The position numbers and the translations under genes are program-made. This document shows, one piece after another, positions 1 through 13,045 of a stretch of DNA of 57,730 bases. Numbering within the stretch: position 1 is the stretch's first letter; every line of letters starts with the position of its first letter. The notes beneath the pieces are model-generated. The model did not search any database, was not told the DNA's origin, and was given only the letters and a program-made list of their open reading frames with translations. Origin of the DNA: Branchiostoma floridae (lineage: Eukaryota > Chordata > Leptocardii > Amphioxiformes > Branchiostomatidae); the NCBI RefSeq assembly GCF_000003815.2, contig NC_049984.1, positions 19,567,628-19,625,357 on the forward strand, read 5' to 3'.

Positions 1-301
1 TGGCCTAATGCTAACATGTCAGTCTCAGTTCAAGATCTATAAAATAGCTAGGGCACTTATCACGTACAGTTTCTGTTCGTGAAGGGTTTCTTGTGTGATG
101 CATAGTATATTGGCTTCACAATTATGGTCTACATGTATGTCAATGTTCTGTTCTCTTTGCAACTATTAATTGTTCCCCATATGTATTGAATATCATTTAT
201 TTGTGCAGTATCTACAGTAAAGACAACAGATCTTTAATAGATTCTGAAATGGTTGCAGTGGTAACTTAAAGGTACATTTTTTTTGTTTCACTCATATGCA
301 G

Positions 302-3300
302 CTAACATTACCCAAGAACTTGTGGACGAAGCCACACCCCCCAGAACACTTCTGAATCAGTGCTCAAAAAGGAAATTGACAAAAGTTACAGGTGGGAGTT
401 AACTGTGATCTAAACATTTTTCTCCACAATTCAGACATTTAGACAAAAATGTCACCAAGTAAAGAATTGAATATGATTATCTTAAAGTTATATGTGTGTC
501 CTTTTATATGTCAATTGTTGTTACAATGCCATGTACCTTAGGGACAGGGAACTTAGTCTGTTTTTGTACCACTACCCCAATTGTCAGTAGAATATGATCG
601 GTACATCTTTATGAGCAGGGATTGAGAAAACTTAATCTTTCAATGGGTTCCTGGACTTAATGAATTCTATGTCGCACTTGCTTTGTTTTGCAATGTTTTA
701 AAAAGGAAATACAATGTGTATATGGTATATCATAAGCCACGTATTCTATTTTTAAGTAGTGCCATGCCCAAAAGGACAAGCTTTCAATGTAGACGAGATG
801 CAGATTACAATGCCCAGTAGCTCAAATGGTAAGTATTTTTGAAGACTGCATACGCATTTAGATATCGATATGTATACATTCAGAAATAATGATTGGTCCT
901 TGGTGAATGGAGGGAATGGATGCTCTTGTCATGCATTTTTTGGGCATAACAATGCTTACAGCATTATATTTGAAAGAGGTCCTGGTACAAGGAGGGTTTT
1001 CAGGGGACTTAAAGGAAAGTGCCCTTTACCAGGTAAATTTTCTAAGCTGTTGAAATCAATCAATTAAAGATGGTAAAGATGGAATTTTAGTGTTCAACAT
1101 TCACAACAAATAGCAGCAGTCTTTGTAACTCTGATACATGGACAAATGTCAGCCACTTTTTCCAATTTATTTTTAAATCACTGTCAATGTACAATATTAG
1201 TACTAGAATTAATTGTGTAAAGGCATGCATCTAACATTATCTGAAAGCACATAATAACATTATCATATGTATATAATATAATTTCTAGGCTCCCCCAATT
1301 CAATTGCCCCCCCCCCTCCTCCGACCAACATCTGGCATGCCTGCCTTTCCTAATGTATAGTGACTAACATTGCAGACTTCCTGTCAAATCATCCATCAGA
1401 TATTACTGTTCTCCGAGCATTTGGTGATTGTTGTGACAATTATTATAGTGCAATAATGAAGGGGGTGATGTAATGCATCTGCCATTTGTAATGATCTTAT
1501 ATTTCAGATCACCCGTGTTCAGACAGTGATGAGAGCTTGCCTGCTATCTGTAGTGAATTGACTGACAATGTTGAAGACATCACAGCTGGTGGGTGTTTTG
1601 TGGGTGCTATCAAAGCCATTCACTTAAATTTAGTGTTGGAGTGTCCCTTTATACTAGGGATAGGTTAACAGTGATGACTGATTAGCTTTAGCATGCCATT
1701 GGTTATGATGATTTTTGAGCCATTTAGTCTCCAATAAAAAAATGCCATTTGGACTCTTGTTGGTCTGGTATGAAATTAGCTCAAGGGAGGGTCCCAGCTT
1801 ATGTGGTGAGTCTTTGGATGACTTAAATGCATCAGCATCATAGGATGACAGTATGTTTGTAGTACAATTAAACAGTGTTATACGCAAACAGACAGACGAC
1901 AGCCAGATCCAGGTTATTGCCTTTACTTTGTCTGGAGAAGAATAAATGGAACGAAAACAATATGTTATCCTTATGTAAAAGGTAAACATGATAATAAGAC
2001 CTGATGATGTGTCACATTTTTGCCTGTATTCTTTCCTATCAGAGAAAGCAGCCTCTGCCCTGTGCCCACCAAGACCCAAGCAAAAGGGTAAGTACTGTTT
2101 GCTAATAGTTTTTAACTTCCCGGTCGGTAGCTTATTACATTTTCCTACAGACTTAATTTTGAATGAGGATAAATCGAAACCCTGTGAAATTGTTTGGAAA
2201 TGCGAAGTTCTGTCATGTTTAAGGGACTCATATCAGCTTATTTGTTCTTTGTTCATTTCCCACAATATAAGAGGGAGATGCTGATACCATGGTTAGTTTG
2301 TTTTTCATACAAAAGTCTATTTATGATGACAAACAAGTAAAATATGAATAAAATTTTTATGACACAGGAGCAAACAACATTTCTGTAGCATTAGTGGACA
2401 TGGGTTTTGAAAGTGTAACACTTTAATTCTCTATATGTTTTGTGAAGTAAAAAACCCTTCTTCTTTAAGAATCCCCTTGAATATAATACCATAATAGCAC
2501 ATTACTACATTAGGGGCATAACTGCAGAAAATGTACAGGTAATCAAAGTGATATGGATAGAATAAGACATAAGTTTTGTAACCTTATCCCTTTTTTCATG
2601 CACCTACTATCTGAGTAATATTTCTGCAAGACTGTAGCATTCTTGTCCCATACGTAATATGTGTGTGTTTGTATTTTCAGTGACATTAAATACCCGTGAA
2701 AAGAGGCCAACCTTACAGAGGAAGCCAAAGGGACTGTTGGTCAGGAAGAGAGGTAACTTAAAGCTGATTAGTTCTGAATAGTGATTGGCACACTGTGCTA
2801 CTAAAATGTTGCAAAGATAAGTTTAAACATACGTAACATATGTCAAAAACACTTGCATTCCCCTGAGCCCCTAAGGCCCTATCTACTAATATATCTAACA
2901 ATCCAAATTCATTAGGAAACTAAACATTGGAACAGTCTTATCGTGTTCTTTCTTTGAGTGAAGATATTCTGTCACTAAATTGCGAGAGTCAGTACTCTGT
3001 CTCAAGATGTTACTGCTGCTACTCACTGAACCTGAGGTCCTTACTTGTGCACATTGACATGTTATGCTTGTGAAAAGTGATAAAACATTATTTAATTTTG
3101 AAAAAAGGCATTATGCAATTGTATTAAACGGAGGGCCTTCCACACTGTAGCCTATGATATTATGATACATCTGAGCATCAAGTACTGAGATTATGTAATG
3201 TTTCACAACAATGATAACTAAGGAAATCTGCCCTGGTGTACATTACAGAATCAAAGGCTCACGTATTCAACACCTCAGATTCTGACCTGAGTGATGACAG

Positions 3301-6300
3301 CCTTTCAGAATCAGGCATGCCATTCCAGCTGCAGGATAGAGGTATCAGATACCCCACATAGGTCTGGTACCCGAGCTGGTACTGATCATGCTGTGTATAT
3401 ATTATGGAACCGCAGTTGAAAAGAATGTTGCTTTTTCTGTCCTGTACAATGCTAATAGATTGAGTTAGAGGCATGAAATGCTGCACTGAAACCAGGAAAT
3501 CAAAGCCCTCTTTTAAATAAAGATGTTTTAGTTTTCATCTCCTAACCTCATGGCCTCAATTGCCACACCAAACAAGACTAACACATCTAAAGTACAGTGG
3601 AGCTACATGTAATATGACACAGATCTTCCAGGCAGGGAGTTTTGTACATGTAACTGCTGCTAAATGGCTCCAAATCCTTTTCTTCTGCATACCTGCACTG
3701 GTGCAGGTAACACTTGAAAAGTAACCTGCACCAGACATATTTTACCTGCACCACTCTGAATTTATGAAGTATGGATCATACTAAAATTGTTCAGGAACCA
3801 TTGCTATTTTTTCTTCTATACTTTATACGTGGTAATAGTCAATGCACTGGCTGCTAATAACAATCCACATCCAACACCTACATCATATGACATTATGTCT
3901 AATAAACACTGGACATAGACCAGTGCAGGTTAGGTGCAGGTAGACACCAAAAATACCTGCACAGCTCCAATTTACCTGCATGTATACATTACATGGTATA
4001 CATTATTTCACACTCTTGCCTGCACCTAACCATCTTCTATCATTGTGTGTATTTTCAAATCTGTCTTCACACATCAAACACTTGTCCACTGAAAACATAC
4101 ATTCAACCAGATATACAGGTCATGTTCTGTATGCAAATGATATGCATTGGCAATTAATTTGTCACTTCACTTCCTTTCCAAAACACACAAACAGCACAAG
4201 TTGCAACTATTTCTCTTCCTAATTATTTGCAATTCCTCATTTTGAGAAATAAGTGTTCAACAAATTCAATGTACTACAAAAAGATAATGCAAGCCAAGGG
4301 CCCCTAGATTATTATGTCCAGAATCTGAAATCTGCAATGCAATTCAAGGAATTTAAACCAAATGGGCTAAGATAATGAAATGTTAAAGGGGAGGTGGGGC
4401 TTCTATTGCGGCCTCTTGCAAAACTATTTAATAGCGTACTAGATTGAGGAACATTCCCACAATACTGGTCTAGCTACATTGTCCCAATACATATAAGTCT
4501 GGATGAAAGATGATTAAAATAATTGTCAGAGTAAATTGCAACTTCTACCTAACTTGGAAAGTTATTCAGTCGGATCCTAAAGCAAAGATTGTCAACAATT
4601 GTTTTTGCAGCCAATGTCACTCAGGTCAAGCTGGAGGACATCGCACCCAAAAGACGTTGCATGACACATCCACCCAATAAAGGTATTGTACAACATTGAA
4701 TTCCTTACTGATACATTATGATGCTACATTATATTTCGGAGCTATTTAGAGTTGTAGAAGCATCTTAATCTTTTTACATTCAAATACACTATCTTGTTTC
4801 TTGCAACTGTCAGTTCCTTGACATTCTTACAGTTATTATTGATCAGTATCGTAGAGAATCTGACCTTATAATTGATAATCTTTATTGCAAATTCATGCCC
4901 AAGGTATAATATACATTAGAGTTTCCCCACTTCCACTGCTTGAATTTTAGTAATGATAACGGAATGTAATACTTTGACAACAAAACAATGTCTGCCTCTC
5001 TCCCGCATTCAAACGTTACTTGATTTAACTTTTAAATTAGAGGCAAATAACACTGTGACAGGACAACATAACACAATCAGTGACACATAAAAGCTAAGTT
5101 AAAGCAGGTAAAAACCCATAGCAAAAACCTGCCGGCTCCGGCCTTCTTTTAGACCCCAATTGCTGAAATTAGACCCGCCTATTTGCTCCTGACTGCAGGT
5201 GTAAGGAACCAACTACAGGTAAAATTCAGGGAAAGTTTTCGATCTGACAACTGGATGATGAAAACATTGTGAATAATCGCAACTGACGACAGCATCCAAA
5301 GGTGTGAACTTATAAGTACAATATCAGCTGCGGCGATCACACAAATTTAGTGCCTTTTAGTTATAAAGGTTTGTGAGATCCATGGAAAAAGTAAGAAAAA
5401 CAGCAATGGCAGTAAATGTTATTATACAGAAATGTTTATCACAACATCAATTAGTATTTTACTACTTAGCATTGATTCAATTAAGCCACACAAGATGCTA
5501 AGCTGCTAATGGAGTTATGTCTAATAGTACGTGTTTTATGTCTCTGTATTTGTATGTTTGTCAACAAGATAACTTAAGTGGACATGGATTAATTGGTTTT
5601 AATGTGGGTGTGTTGGTAGGGTGTGACGGAAGCTGGAAATGATGTGGTTTTAGACCCCATAGCAGCTTCCCTTGGTACTGCATGGATGATAGCTTTTGCT
5701 CGGGAAGAAGCGACATAATTGGGTCCCCTAATGGCTGAGTTTGGAATTTCAGGGTCATTTTTGTAAAAAAAACTCAAAGAGGATAAGTATAAAAGGCATC
5801 ATATGGTGTATTTTCATGATTTTTGAAATTTACAAAATTATACAAAATAGGAGGCATTTGCATACATGTTTTTGATGAGAATATCCTGTCAAACATTCAA
5901 AGCAGTTTTTTTTCAATGTATCTCTTGTCTTGGACATGATATGGTCCTGACATTTGGGTGACATAAGTTTACAACATCAGGACAGGCTTGAACTGCAACA
6001 TTTAATTTTGGAACTGCAAGGGCATTTGTGTCAAAACGTTCTGAAGAGGATAATTAAAGAAGGAAATGATCAAAATAGCCAAAGAATAAAACATTATACA
6101 ATACAGACCTTAAACGTTTCTTACACTATGACTACACTGGTAATGGAATCTCTCATTGCCATATATTGTTTAATATGTAATACCATGCCCCCTTGTCATT
6201 TATCATCTACCATGTATGAAACTTATCCCCACATCTATACCGAAAGCAACTGTTATAATAGTACATATTCATTGTTTTCCCATTGCAGAGGCTGATGAAC

Positions 6301-6644
6301 CAAAGAGGATCCCACGGCAAGACCCATTCGTGCTCCAGCTCAAGCAAAAACGTGTAAAGAAATGCCAGGGATGCAAAGGAGATTTTGGGGAACCCGTTCC
6401 ACCAGCAGATCTTGTGATTCAACATCGCAACAACTTCCCATACTACAATAAGAAGGAGGGGAAACGTATGGATAAGTGGACGAACGGCTACTTCCATGCC
6501 AATGTGGCTTGCATCAAGCCACGGTTCTCGGACTTTGATCCCAGGGAGGTAGTTATGCCACCAGCAACATTGAAGGACCTGACAGAGGCCCATGTTGATT
6601 ACTGCAGACAACATGGCCTAGTTTTGGCCTTGGGGTTCCTTTAA
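302..6644 (+). CDS. Multi-exon gene, eight 3' exons joined in phase 1
   Basis: Eight exons chain in one open frame: 302-391, 760-828, 1508-1588, 2043-2087, 2681-2752, 3249-3341, 4611-4682 and 6289-6644. Each internal exon follows an AG acceptor, ends in G before a GT donor (GTAAGT, GTAACT, GTATTG and similar), has a length divisible by three (45-93 nt) and both borders in phase 1, so any can be skipped without shifting the frame. No stop occurs in the joined frame until TAA at 6642-6644. The visible protein is hydrophilic: acidic/serine-rich segments (exon 3 SDSDESL, exon 6 SDSDLSDDSLSES), basic segments (exon 5 REKRPTLQRKPKG), then a Cys/His C-terminus. The 5' end lies outside the window. 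I do not recognise the protein; a nuclear or chromatin role is only inferred from composition. The consistent phase makes the exon chain itself well supported. Confidence 0.75.
3690..3985. repeat. Foldback/MITE-like cluster of TGCAGGT motifs
   Basis: Within about 300 bp of an intron, TGCAGGT or its complement ACCTGCA occurs about eight times, in two groups (roughly 3694-3752 and 3920-3980) around a 170 bp AT-rich spacer. The groups contain both orientations, so they can fold back on each other. This looks like a small non-autonomous element or foldback repeat inside the intron between exons 3249-3341 and 4611-4682. Boundaries and superfamily are unknown. Confidence 0.4.
6289..6644 (+). CDS. 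Terminal exon with C-terminal Cys/His module
   Basis: Last exon of the phase-1 gene, about 118 residues after the CATTGCAG acceptor. It reads ADEPKRIPRQDPF, then a putative zinc-binding module: KKCQGCKGDF (Cys-x2-Cys), DLVIQHRNN (His), then YFHANVACIKP (His and Cys). It closes with LTEAHVDYCRQHGLVL. From memory, similar C-terminal modules occur in many uncharacterised invertebrate proteins, some linked to transposons, but I cannot name the family. The long single exon, against mini-exons upstream, suggests that this is the structured part and the upstream exons form a flexible tail. A polyadenylation signal was not clearly identified downstream. Confidence 0.75.
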
Positions 6645-8102
6645 TGTTGCTCGTGGTACAACTACTTCCCTAACTGATCAAAGTCTGAGAACCGTGATGT
6701 GTATTGCCAAACCCACAGTCGATCTAGGGATCTAGCCTATTGTCTCTTGCAATAAGGTAACCTCAGAAGTGCACCAGGTACAAGAATGTGGTATGATGGC
6801 CAGGTTTACAAATAGCATGCATTGCCAAGTAGAAATTTACTTCAATCTCAACTTTTAAATATTGATAGTTTAAGCTAACATGTATTGTTACTTAACTAAT
6901 GTCTGACTGCAGAATACATTGTACGAATATTGAGATCAATTGCAAAAGGGTGTGGTAAAATTAACAGAGCCACTTTAAATGTAGACAGCATCACCGCACA
7001 ACCACAACCTTCATTTCTGTTTCCCTTAGGTATTATGGTCTCTATTGAAATATTGGCATGATTGTTATATTTCACATATAGGGCTCAAAATATTGGGTGC
7101 ATATGGTACACCCAAAATTTGAGCTGTGCACCCAAGTATAACATGTACTTTTTTTAGGCTTTTGTATGTTAAGATATTAAAGTATACTTAGTGTTTAGTA
7201 CATGTACAAACCATATTCTCGATATTTAAGTGTTAGAAAGATGTAATTTCATTTTAAACTCACAGTCAGTCTAAATGGTATGTCTTAATACCCTATTCCA
7301 AAAAAACAATTGTCACCCTGCGGATAAAGGTTAACCCTGAGCATTTAAATTCTATGTGGCGCACACAAAACATTTATGGTGTCACACAGTCCCAAAATGT
7401 ATTTCAAGCCCCGTACATGGACCATTTGGATCTGTGATGTTAGGTCAAAAGATATTGATTATGATGTTGGTTGGGGTCGTTGAAATAAAGGACATTTTGA
7501 TTTTTGTGGTCATTGAAACAACTTTGTTTTGCTTCTGTATGGGTTACAAGGGTAATGACATTTTAGGTCCACTCATATTAATAATAAAAATTAAGGAACT
7601 CACACTGCCTAGGTTGTCTGACTGGAAGACTCTAATTTGCTTTAAGCTAGAGGCTTCAACAGGAATGAAAATGTGGGACAGGAACTTTTGGGGCAAACTT
7701 GAAAATGTTTGCTATTAAGTTTCACATGAGGTCACATTAGGGGAGGGGGTGACCTAGTAACGTTACATGCTCTTAATTACCTGATGCAACGTTAGATGTA
7801 GATTTCTGAATAAAGATAACGACAGATGGACAGCTGACGTATGTAACACGTGTTATTATCAACGTTATTGGCCCGTTGCGTAGATAATTTTACAGATAGA
7901 AAAATCGTAACTAGGAGCCACCCACCTCCTGATAGAAAATCAACGGCGGTATGCCTAAACACCGCAAACGAGTGCAAACGAGCGCAACCAACCGCAAACG
8001 GGTCTATTATGCAGTATCCACGGGACAATGGCCTTGTTTGACGCTCTAAATACACTGTCTGAGCGATACTTAATAAAAACACGGCACGTTATAAGTATTT
8101 AC
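6645..8102. other. Noncoding interval
   Basis: No convincing exon seen on either strand. It contains the presumed 3' UTR of the upstream gene, an imperfect hairpin at 7083-7124, a CGGATAAAGGTTAAC motif at 7321-7335 resembling the transposon ends at 41.4 and 44.5 kb, and a CpG-containing stretch at about 7960-8002 where GCAAACGA-like words repeat three to four times. Confidence 0.5.
7083..7124. repeat. Imperfect inverted repeat (hairpin)
   Basis: Left arm GCTCAAAATATTGGGTG (7083-7099) pairs with right arm CACCCAAAATTTGAGC (7109-7124) apart from one bulged base, with a 9 nt loop. It could be the remains of a MITE end or an mRNA hairpin; no function is evident. Confidence 0.6.
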
Positions 8103-8159
8103 CCGTTTTTTTATAGTTATTCCGCTTGTTTCAAGTTCGAAGGGATTTCTGGCCGCCAT
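8103..8159 (-). CDS. Candidate first exon (MAARNPFELETSG...)
   Basis: On the minus strand AAGATGGCGGCC (8151-8162) holds an ATG followed by 19 open codons (MAARNPFELETSGITIKKR) that end in phase 0 at a GTAAAT donor. The AAGATGGCGGC word matches the YY1 consensus, which in animals often overlaps start codons of housekeeping genes. I found no following exon on the minus strand in the 8 kb below it, which is occupied by a plus-strand gene, so this may be a remnant or a fragment of a very long-introned gene. Confidence 0.3.
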
Positions 8160-8346
8160 CTTGGATCATCCGTTTTAGGGGTCTGAATGGAGAAATTGCA
8201 CGTTGGCACTATTTTTTTTTAGTCGAAAGCAGGGCTCTAGCCAGCTCGATTTTTTTTTCCGTCAGCCAATTCCCATTGTCTATTTGAGTCACGACAGTCA
8301 GTTTCAGAAGTGGTTGGGGAATGTTTCTTGTGCTTTTCTTCAGGCC

Positions 8347-8401
8347 GGACCGATTTTCACGGCCCTTCTATGGGATTCTGTCCGGTCGTGAGAATCGGTC
8401 C
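8347..8401. repeat. Inverted repeat at edge of minisatellite
   Basis: GGACCGATTTTCAC (8347-8360) and GTGAGAATCGGTCC (8388-8401) are complementary except at one position. GGACCGATTTTC recurs beyond the other end of the array (about 13527), so this sequence flanks the minisatellite on both sides and may be related to an ancestral unit. Confidence 0.6.
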
Positions 8402-8420
8402 GCCCTCACAGTCTTCCAAA

Positions 8421-11400
8421 CGGAATCTGTCCCCATTCATCTGTTATAGTCATTCAGTGAGGGGACTGAAAATCCTAGGAAAATGTGTCCCAATTCTCGT
8501 AATACATTAAGCGAGGGGACAGAAAATCCTAGGAAAATGTGTCCCCATTCATCTGTTATAGTCATTCCGAGAGGGGACAGAAAATCCTAGGAAAATGTGT
8601 CCCCATTCATCTGTTATAGTCATTCAGTGAGGGGACAGAAAATCCTAGGAAAATGTGTCCCCATTCATCTGTTATAGTCATTCAGTGAGGGGACTGAAAA
8701 TCCTAGGAAAATGTGTCCCAATTCTCGTAATACATTCAGCGAGGGGACAGAAAATCCTAGGAAAATGTGTCCCCATTCATCTGTTATAGACATTCCGAGA
8801 GGGGACAGAAAATCCTAGGAAAATGTGTCCCCATTCATCTGTTACAGTCATTCAGTGAGGGGACAGAAAATCCTAGGAAAATCTGTCCCCATTCATCTGT
8901 TATATTCATTCCGTGAGGGGACAGACGATCCTAGGAGAATCTGTACCCATTCATCTGTTATAGTCATTCGGCAAGGGGACAGAAGATCCTAGGAGAATCT
9001 GTACCCATTCTCGTTATACATTCAGGATTCAGTCAGGGGACAGAAAATCCTAGGAAAATCTGTCCCCATTCATCTGTTATAGTCATTCCGAGAGGGGACA
9101 GAAAATCCTAGGAAAATGTGTCCCCATTCATCTGTTATAGTCATTCAGCAAGGGGACAGAAAATCCTAGGAAAATGTGTCTCCATTCATCTGTTATAGTC
9201 ATTCCGAGAGGGGACAGATCTAGAAATACCTAGGAAAATGTGTCCCCGTTCATCTGTTATAGTCATTCAGTGAGGGGACAGAAAATCCTAGGAAAATGTG
9301 TCCCCATTCATCTGTTATAGTCATTCAGTGAGGGGACTGAAAATCCTAGGAAAATGTGTCCCAATTCTCGTAATACATTAAGCGAGGGGACAGAAAATCC
9401 TAGGAAAATGTGTCCCCATTCTCGTAATACATTCAGCNNNNNNNNNNNNNNNNNNNNNNNNNNNNNNNNNNNNNNNNNNNNNNNNNNNNNNNNNNNNNNN
9501 NNNNNNNNNNNNNNNNNNNNNNNNNNNNNNNNNNNNNNNNNNNNNNNNNNNNNNNNNNNNNNNNNNNNNNNNNNNNNNNNNNNNNNNNNNNNNNNNNNNN
9601 NNNNNNNNNNNNNNNNNNNNNNNNNNNNNNNNNNNNTCCCCATTCATCTGTTATAGTCATTCCGAGAGGGGACTGAAAATCCTAGGAAAATGTGTCCCCA
9701 TTCATCTGTTATAGTCATTCAGTGAGGGGACAGAAAATGCTAGGAAAATGTGTCCCCATTCTCATAATACATTAAGCTAGGGGACAGAAAATCCTAGGAA
9801 AATGTGTCCCCATTCATCTGTTATAGACATTCCGAGAGGGGACAGAAATCCTTGGAAATTGTTTCCCCATTTTTCTGTTTTGGTCATTCCGGGGGGGGAC
9901 AGAAATTCTTAGGAAAATGTGTCCCCATTCATCTGTTATAGTCATTCAGTGAGGGGACTGAAAATCCAAGGAAAATGTGTCCCCATTCTCATAATACATT
10001 AAGCTAGGGGACAGAAAATCCTAGGAAAATGTGTCCCCATTCTCGTAATACATTCAGCGAGGGGACAGAAAATGCTAGGAAAATGTGTCCCCATTCATCT
10101 GTTAAAGTCATTCAGTGAGGGGACAGAAAATCCTAGGAAAATCTGTCCCCATTCATCTGTTATAGTCATTCCGTGAGGTGACTGAAAATCCTAGGAAAAC
10201 GTGTCCCCATTCTCGTAATACATTAAGCGAGGGGACAGAAAATGCTAGGAAAATGTGTCCCCATTCTCATAATACATTAAGCTAGGGGACAGAAAATCCT
10301 AGGAAAATGTGTCCCCATTCATCTGTTATAGACATTCCGAGAGGGGACAGAAAATCCTAGGAAAATGTGTCCCCATTCATCTGTTATAGTCATTCGGCAA
10401 GGGGACAGAAAATCCTAGGAAAATCTGTCCCCATTCTCGTAATACATTCAGGATTCAGTAAGGGGACAGAAAATCCTAGGAAAATCTGTCCCCATTCATC
10501 TGTTATAGTCATTCCGTGAGGGAACAGAAAATCCTAGGAAAATGTGTCCCCATTCATCTGTTATAGTCATTCAGTGAGGGGACAGAAAATGCTAGGAAAA
10601 TGTGTCCCCATTCTCATAATACATTAAGCTAGGGGACAGAAAATCCTAGGAAAATGTGTCCCCATTCATCTGTTATAGACATTCCGAGAGGGGACAGAAA
10701 ATCCTAGGAAAATGTGTCCCCATTCATCTGTTATAGTCATTCCGTGAGGGGACTGAAAATCCTAGGAAAATGTGTCCCCATTCTCGTAATACATTAAGCG
10801 AGGGGACAGAAAATGCTAGGAAAATGTGTCCCCATTCATCTGTTAAAGTCATTCAGTGAGGGGACTGAAAATCCTAGGAAAATGTGTCCCCATTCATCTG
10901 TTATAGTCATTCAGTGAGGGGACAGAAAATGCTAGGAAAATGTGTCCCCATTCTCATAATACATTAAGCTAGGGGACAGAAAATCCTAGGAAAATGTGTC
11001 CCCATTCATCTGTTATAGACATTCCGAGAGGGGACAGAAAATCCTAGGAAAATGTGTCCCCATTCATCTGTTATAGTCATTCAGTGAGGGGACTGAAAAT
11101 CCAAGGAAAATGTGTCCCCATTCTCATAATACATTAAGCTAGGGGACAGAAAATCCTAGGAAAATGTGTCCCCATTCTCGTAATACATTCAGCGAGGGGA
11201 CAGAAAATGCTAGGAAAATGTGTCCCCATTCATCTGTTAAAGTCATTCAGTGAGGGGACAGAAAATCCTAGGAAAATCTGTCCCCATTCATCTGTTATAG
11301 TCATTCCGTGAGGGGACTGACAATCCTAGGAAAACGTGTCCCCATTCTCGTAATACATTAAGCGAGGGGACAGAAAATGCTAGGAAAATGTGTCCCCATT

Positions 11401-13045
11401 CTCATAATACATTAAGCTAGGGGACAGAAAATCCTAGGAAAATGTGTCCCCATTCATCTGTTATAGACATTCCGAGAGGGGACAGAAAATCCTAGGAAAA
11501 TGTGTCCCCATTCATCTGTCATAGTCATTCGGCAAGGGGACAGAAAATCCTAGGAAAATGTGTCCCCATTCATCTGTTATAGACATTCCGAGAGGGGACA
11601 GAAAATCCTAGGAAAATGTGTCCCCATTCATCTGTTATAGTCATTCCGTGAGGGGACTGAAAATCCTAGGAAAATGTGTCCCCATTCTCGTAATACATTC
11701 AGCGAGGGGACAGAAAATGCTAGGAAAATGTGTCCCCATTCATCTGTTAAAGTCATTCAGTGAGGGGACTGAAAATCCTAGGAAAATGTGTCCCCATTCA
11801 TCTGTTATAGTCATTCAGTGAGGGGACAGAAAATGCTAGGAAAATGTGTCCCCATTCTCATAATACATTAAGCTAGGGGACAGAAAATCCTAGGAAAATG
11901 TGTCCCCATTCATCTGTTATAGACATTCCGAGAGGGGACAGAAAATCCTAGGAAAATGTGTCCCCATTCATCTGTTATAGTCATTCAGTGAGGGGACTGA
12001 AAATCCAAGGAAAATGTGTCCCCATTCTCATAATACATTAAGCTAGGGGACAGAAAATCCTAGGAAAATGTGTCCCCATTCTCGTAATACATTCAGCGAG
12101 GGGACAGAAAATGCTAGGAAAATGTGTCCCCATTCATCTGTTAAAGTCATTCAGTGAGGGGACAGAAAATCCTAGGAAAATCTGTCCCCATTCATCTGTT
12201 ATAGTCATTCCGTGAGGTGACTGAAAATCCTAGGAAAACGTGTCCCCATTCTCGTAATACATTAAGCGAGGGGACAGAAAATGCTAGGAAAATGTGTCCC
12301 CATTCTCATAATACATTAAGCTAGGGGACAGAAAATCCTAGGAAAATGTGTCCCCATTCATCTGTTATAGACATTCCGAGAGGGGACAGAAAATCCTAGG
12401 AAAATGTGTCCCCATTCATCTGTTATAGTCATTCAGTGAGGGGACTGAAAATCCTAGGAAAATGTGTCCCCATTCTCATAATACATTAAGCTAGGGGACA
12501 GAAAATCCTAGGAAAATGTGTCCCCATTATCGTAATACATTCAGCGAGGGGACAGAAAATGCTAGGAAAATGTGTCCCCATTCATCTGTTAAAGTCATTC
12601 AGTGAGGGGACAGAAAATCCTAGGAAAATCTGTCCCCATTCATCTGTTATAGTCATTCCGTGAGGTGACTGAAAATCCTAGGAAAACGTGTCCCCATTCT
12701 CGTAATACATTAAGCGAGGGGACAGAAAATCCTAGGAAAATGTGTCCCCATTCATCTGTTATAGACATTCCGAGAGGGGACAGAAAATCCTAGGAAAATG
12801 TGTCCCCATTCATCTGTTATAGTCAATCAGTGAGGGGACAGAAAATCCTAGGAAAATGTGTCCCCATTCATCTGTTATAGTCATTCAGTGAGGGGACAGA
12901 AAATCCTAGGAAAATGTGTCCCCATTCTCGTAATACATTGAGCGAGGGGACAGAAAATCCCGGGAAAATGTGTCCTCATTCACCTGTTATCCATACATCT
13001 GTTATAGTCATTCAGTGAGGGGACGGGAAATACCGGTTACCCCGG
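8421..13045. repeat. Minisatellite array, 54-58 bp units with higher-order repeats
   Basis: Roughly 80 tandem units fill 4.6 kb, counting the N gap. Every unit has the core GGGGACA-GAAAAT-CCTAGG-AAAATG-TGTCCCC, whose ends form a 7 bp inverted repeat around the palindrome CCTAGG. Two linkers alternate: a 58 bp type with ATTCATCTGTTATAGTCATT and a 54 bp type with ATTCTCGTAATACATT. Rare variants (CCAAGG at 9966, 11101 and 12005; AAAACG at about 10197, 11335, 12237 and 12683) recur at spacings near 1135, 904 and 446 bp, showing higher-order duplication of multi-unit blocks. ORFs through the array are low-complexity artefacts. Units become degenerate at both edges. Confidence 0.95.
9438..9636. other. 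Assembly gap (199 N) inside minisatellite
   Basis: Run of 199 N flanked by array units on both sides. Its length is not 100, so it was probably sized from read pairs. Repeat count and higher-order pattern across it are unknown. Confidence 0.95.

Noticed and set aside
870-1067. Extra exon of the first gene (870-1067)
   Set aside because: The possible AG-GT segment here is not phase 1-1 and would break the frame of the neighbouring exons.
11618-11821. Open frame inside the minisatellite as a repeat protein
   Set aside because: Frames are set by the repeat period and break between unit types; no start or splice support.
8421-13045. CRISPR-like array
   Set aside because: Units are tandem and contiguous with no unique spacers; it is a minisatellite in eukaryotic DNA.
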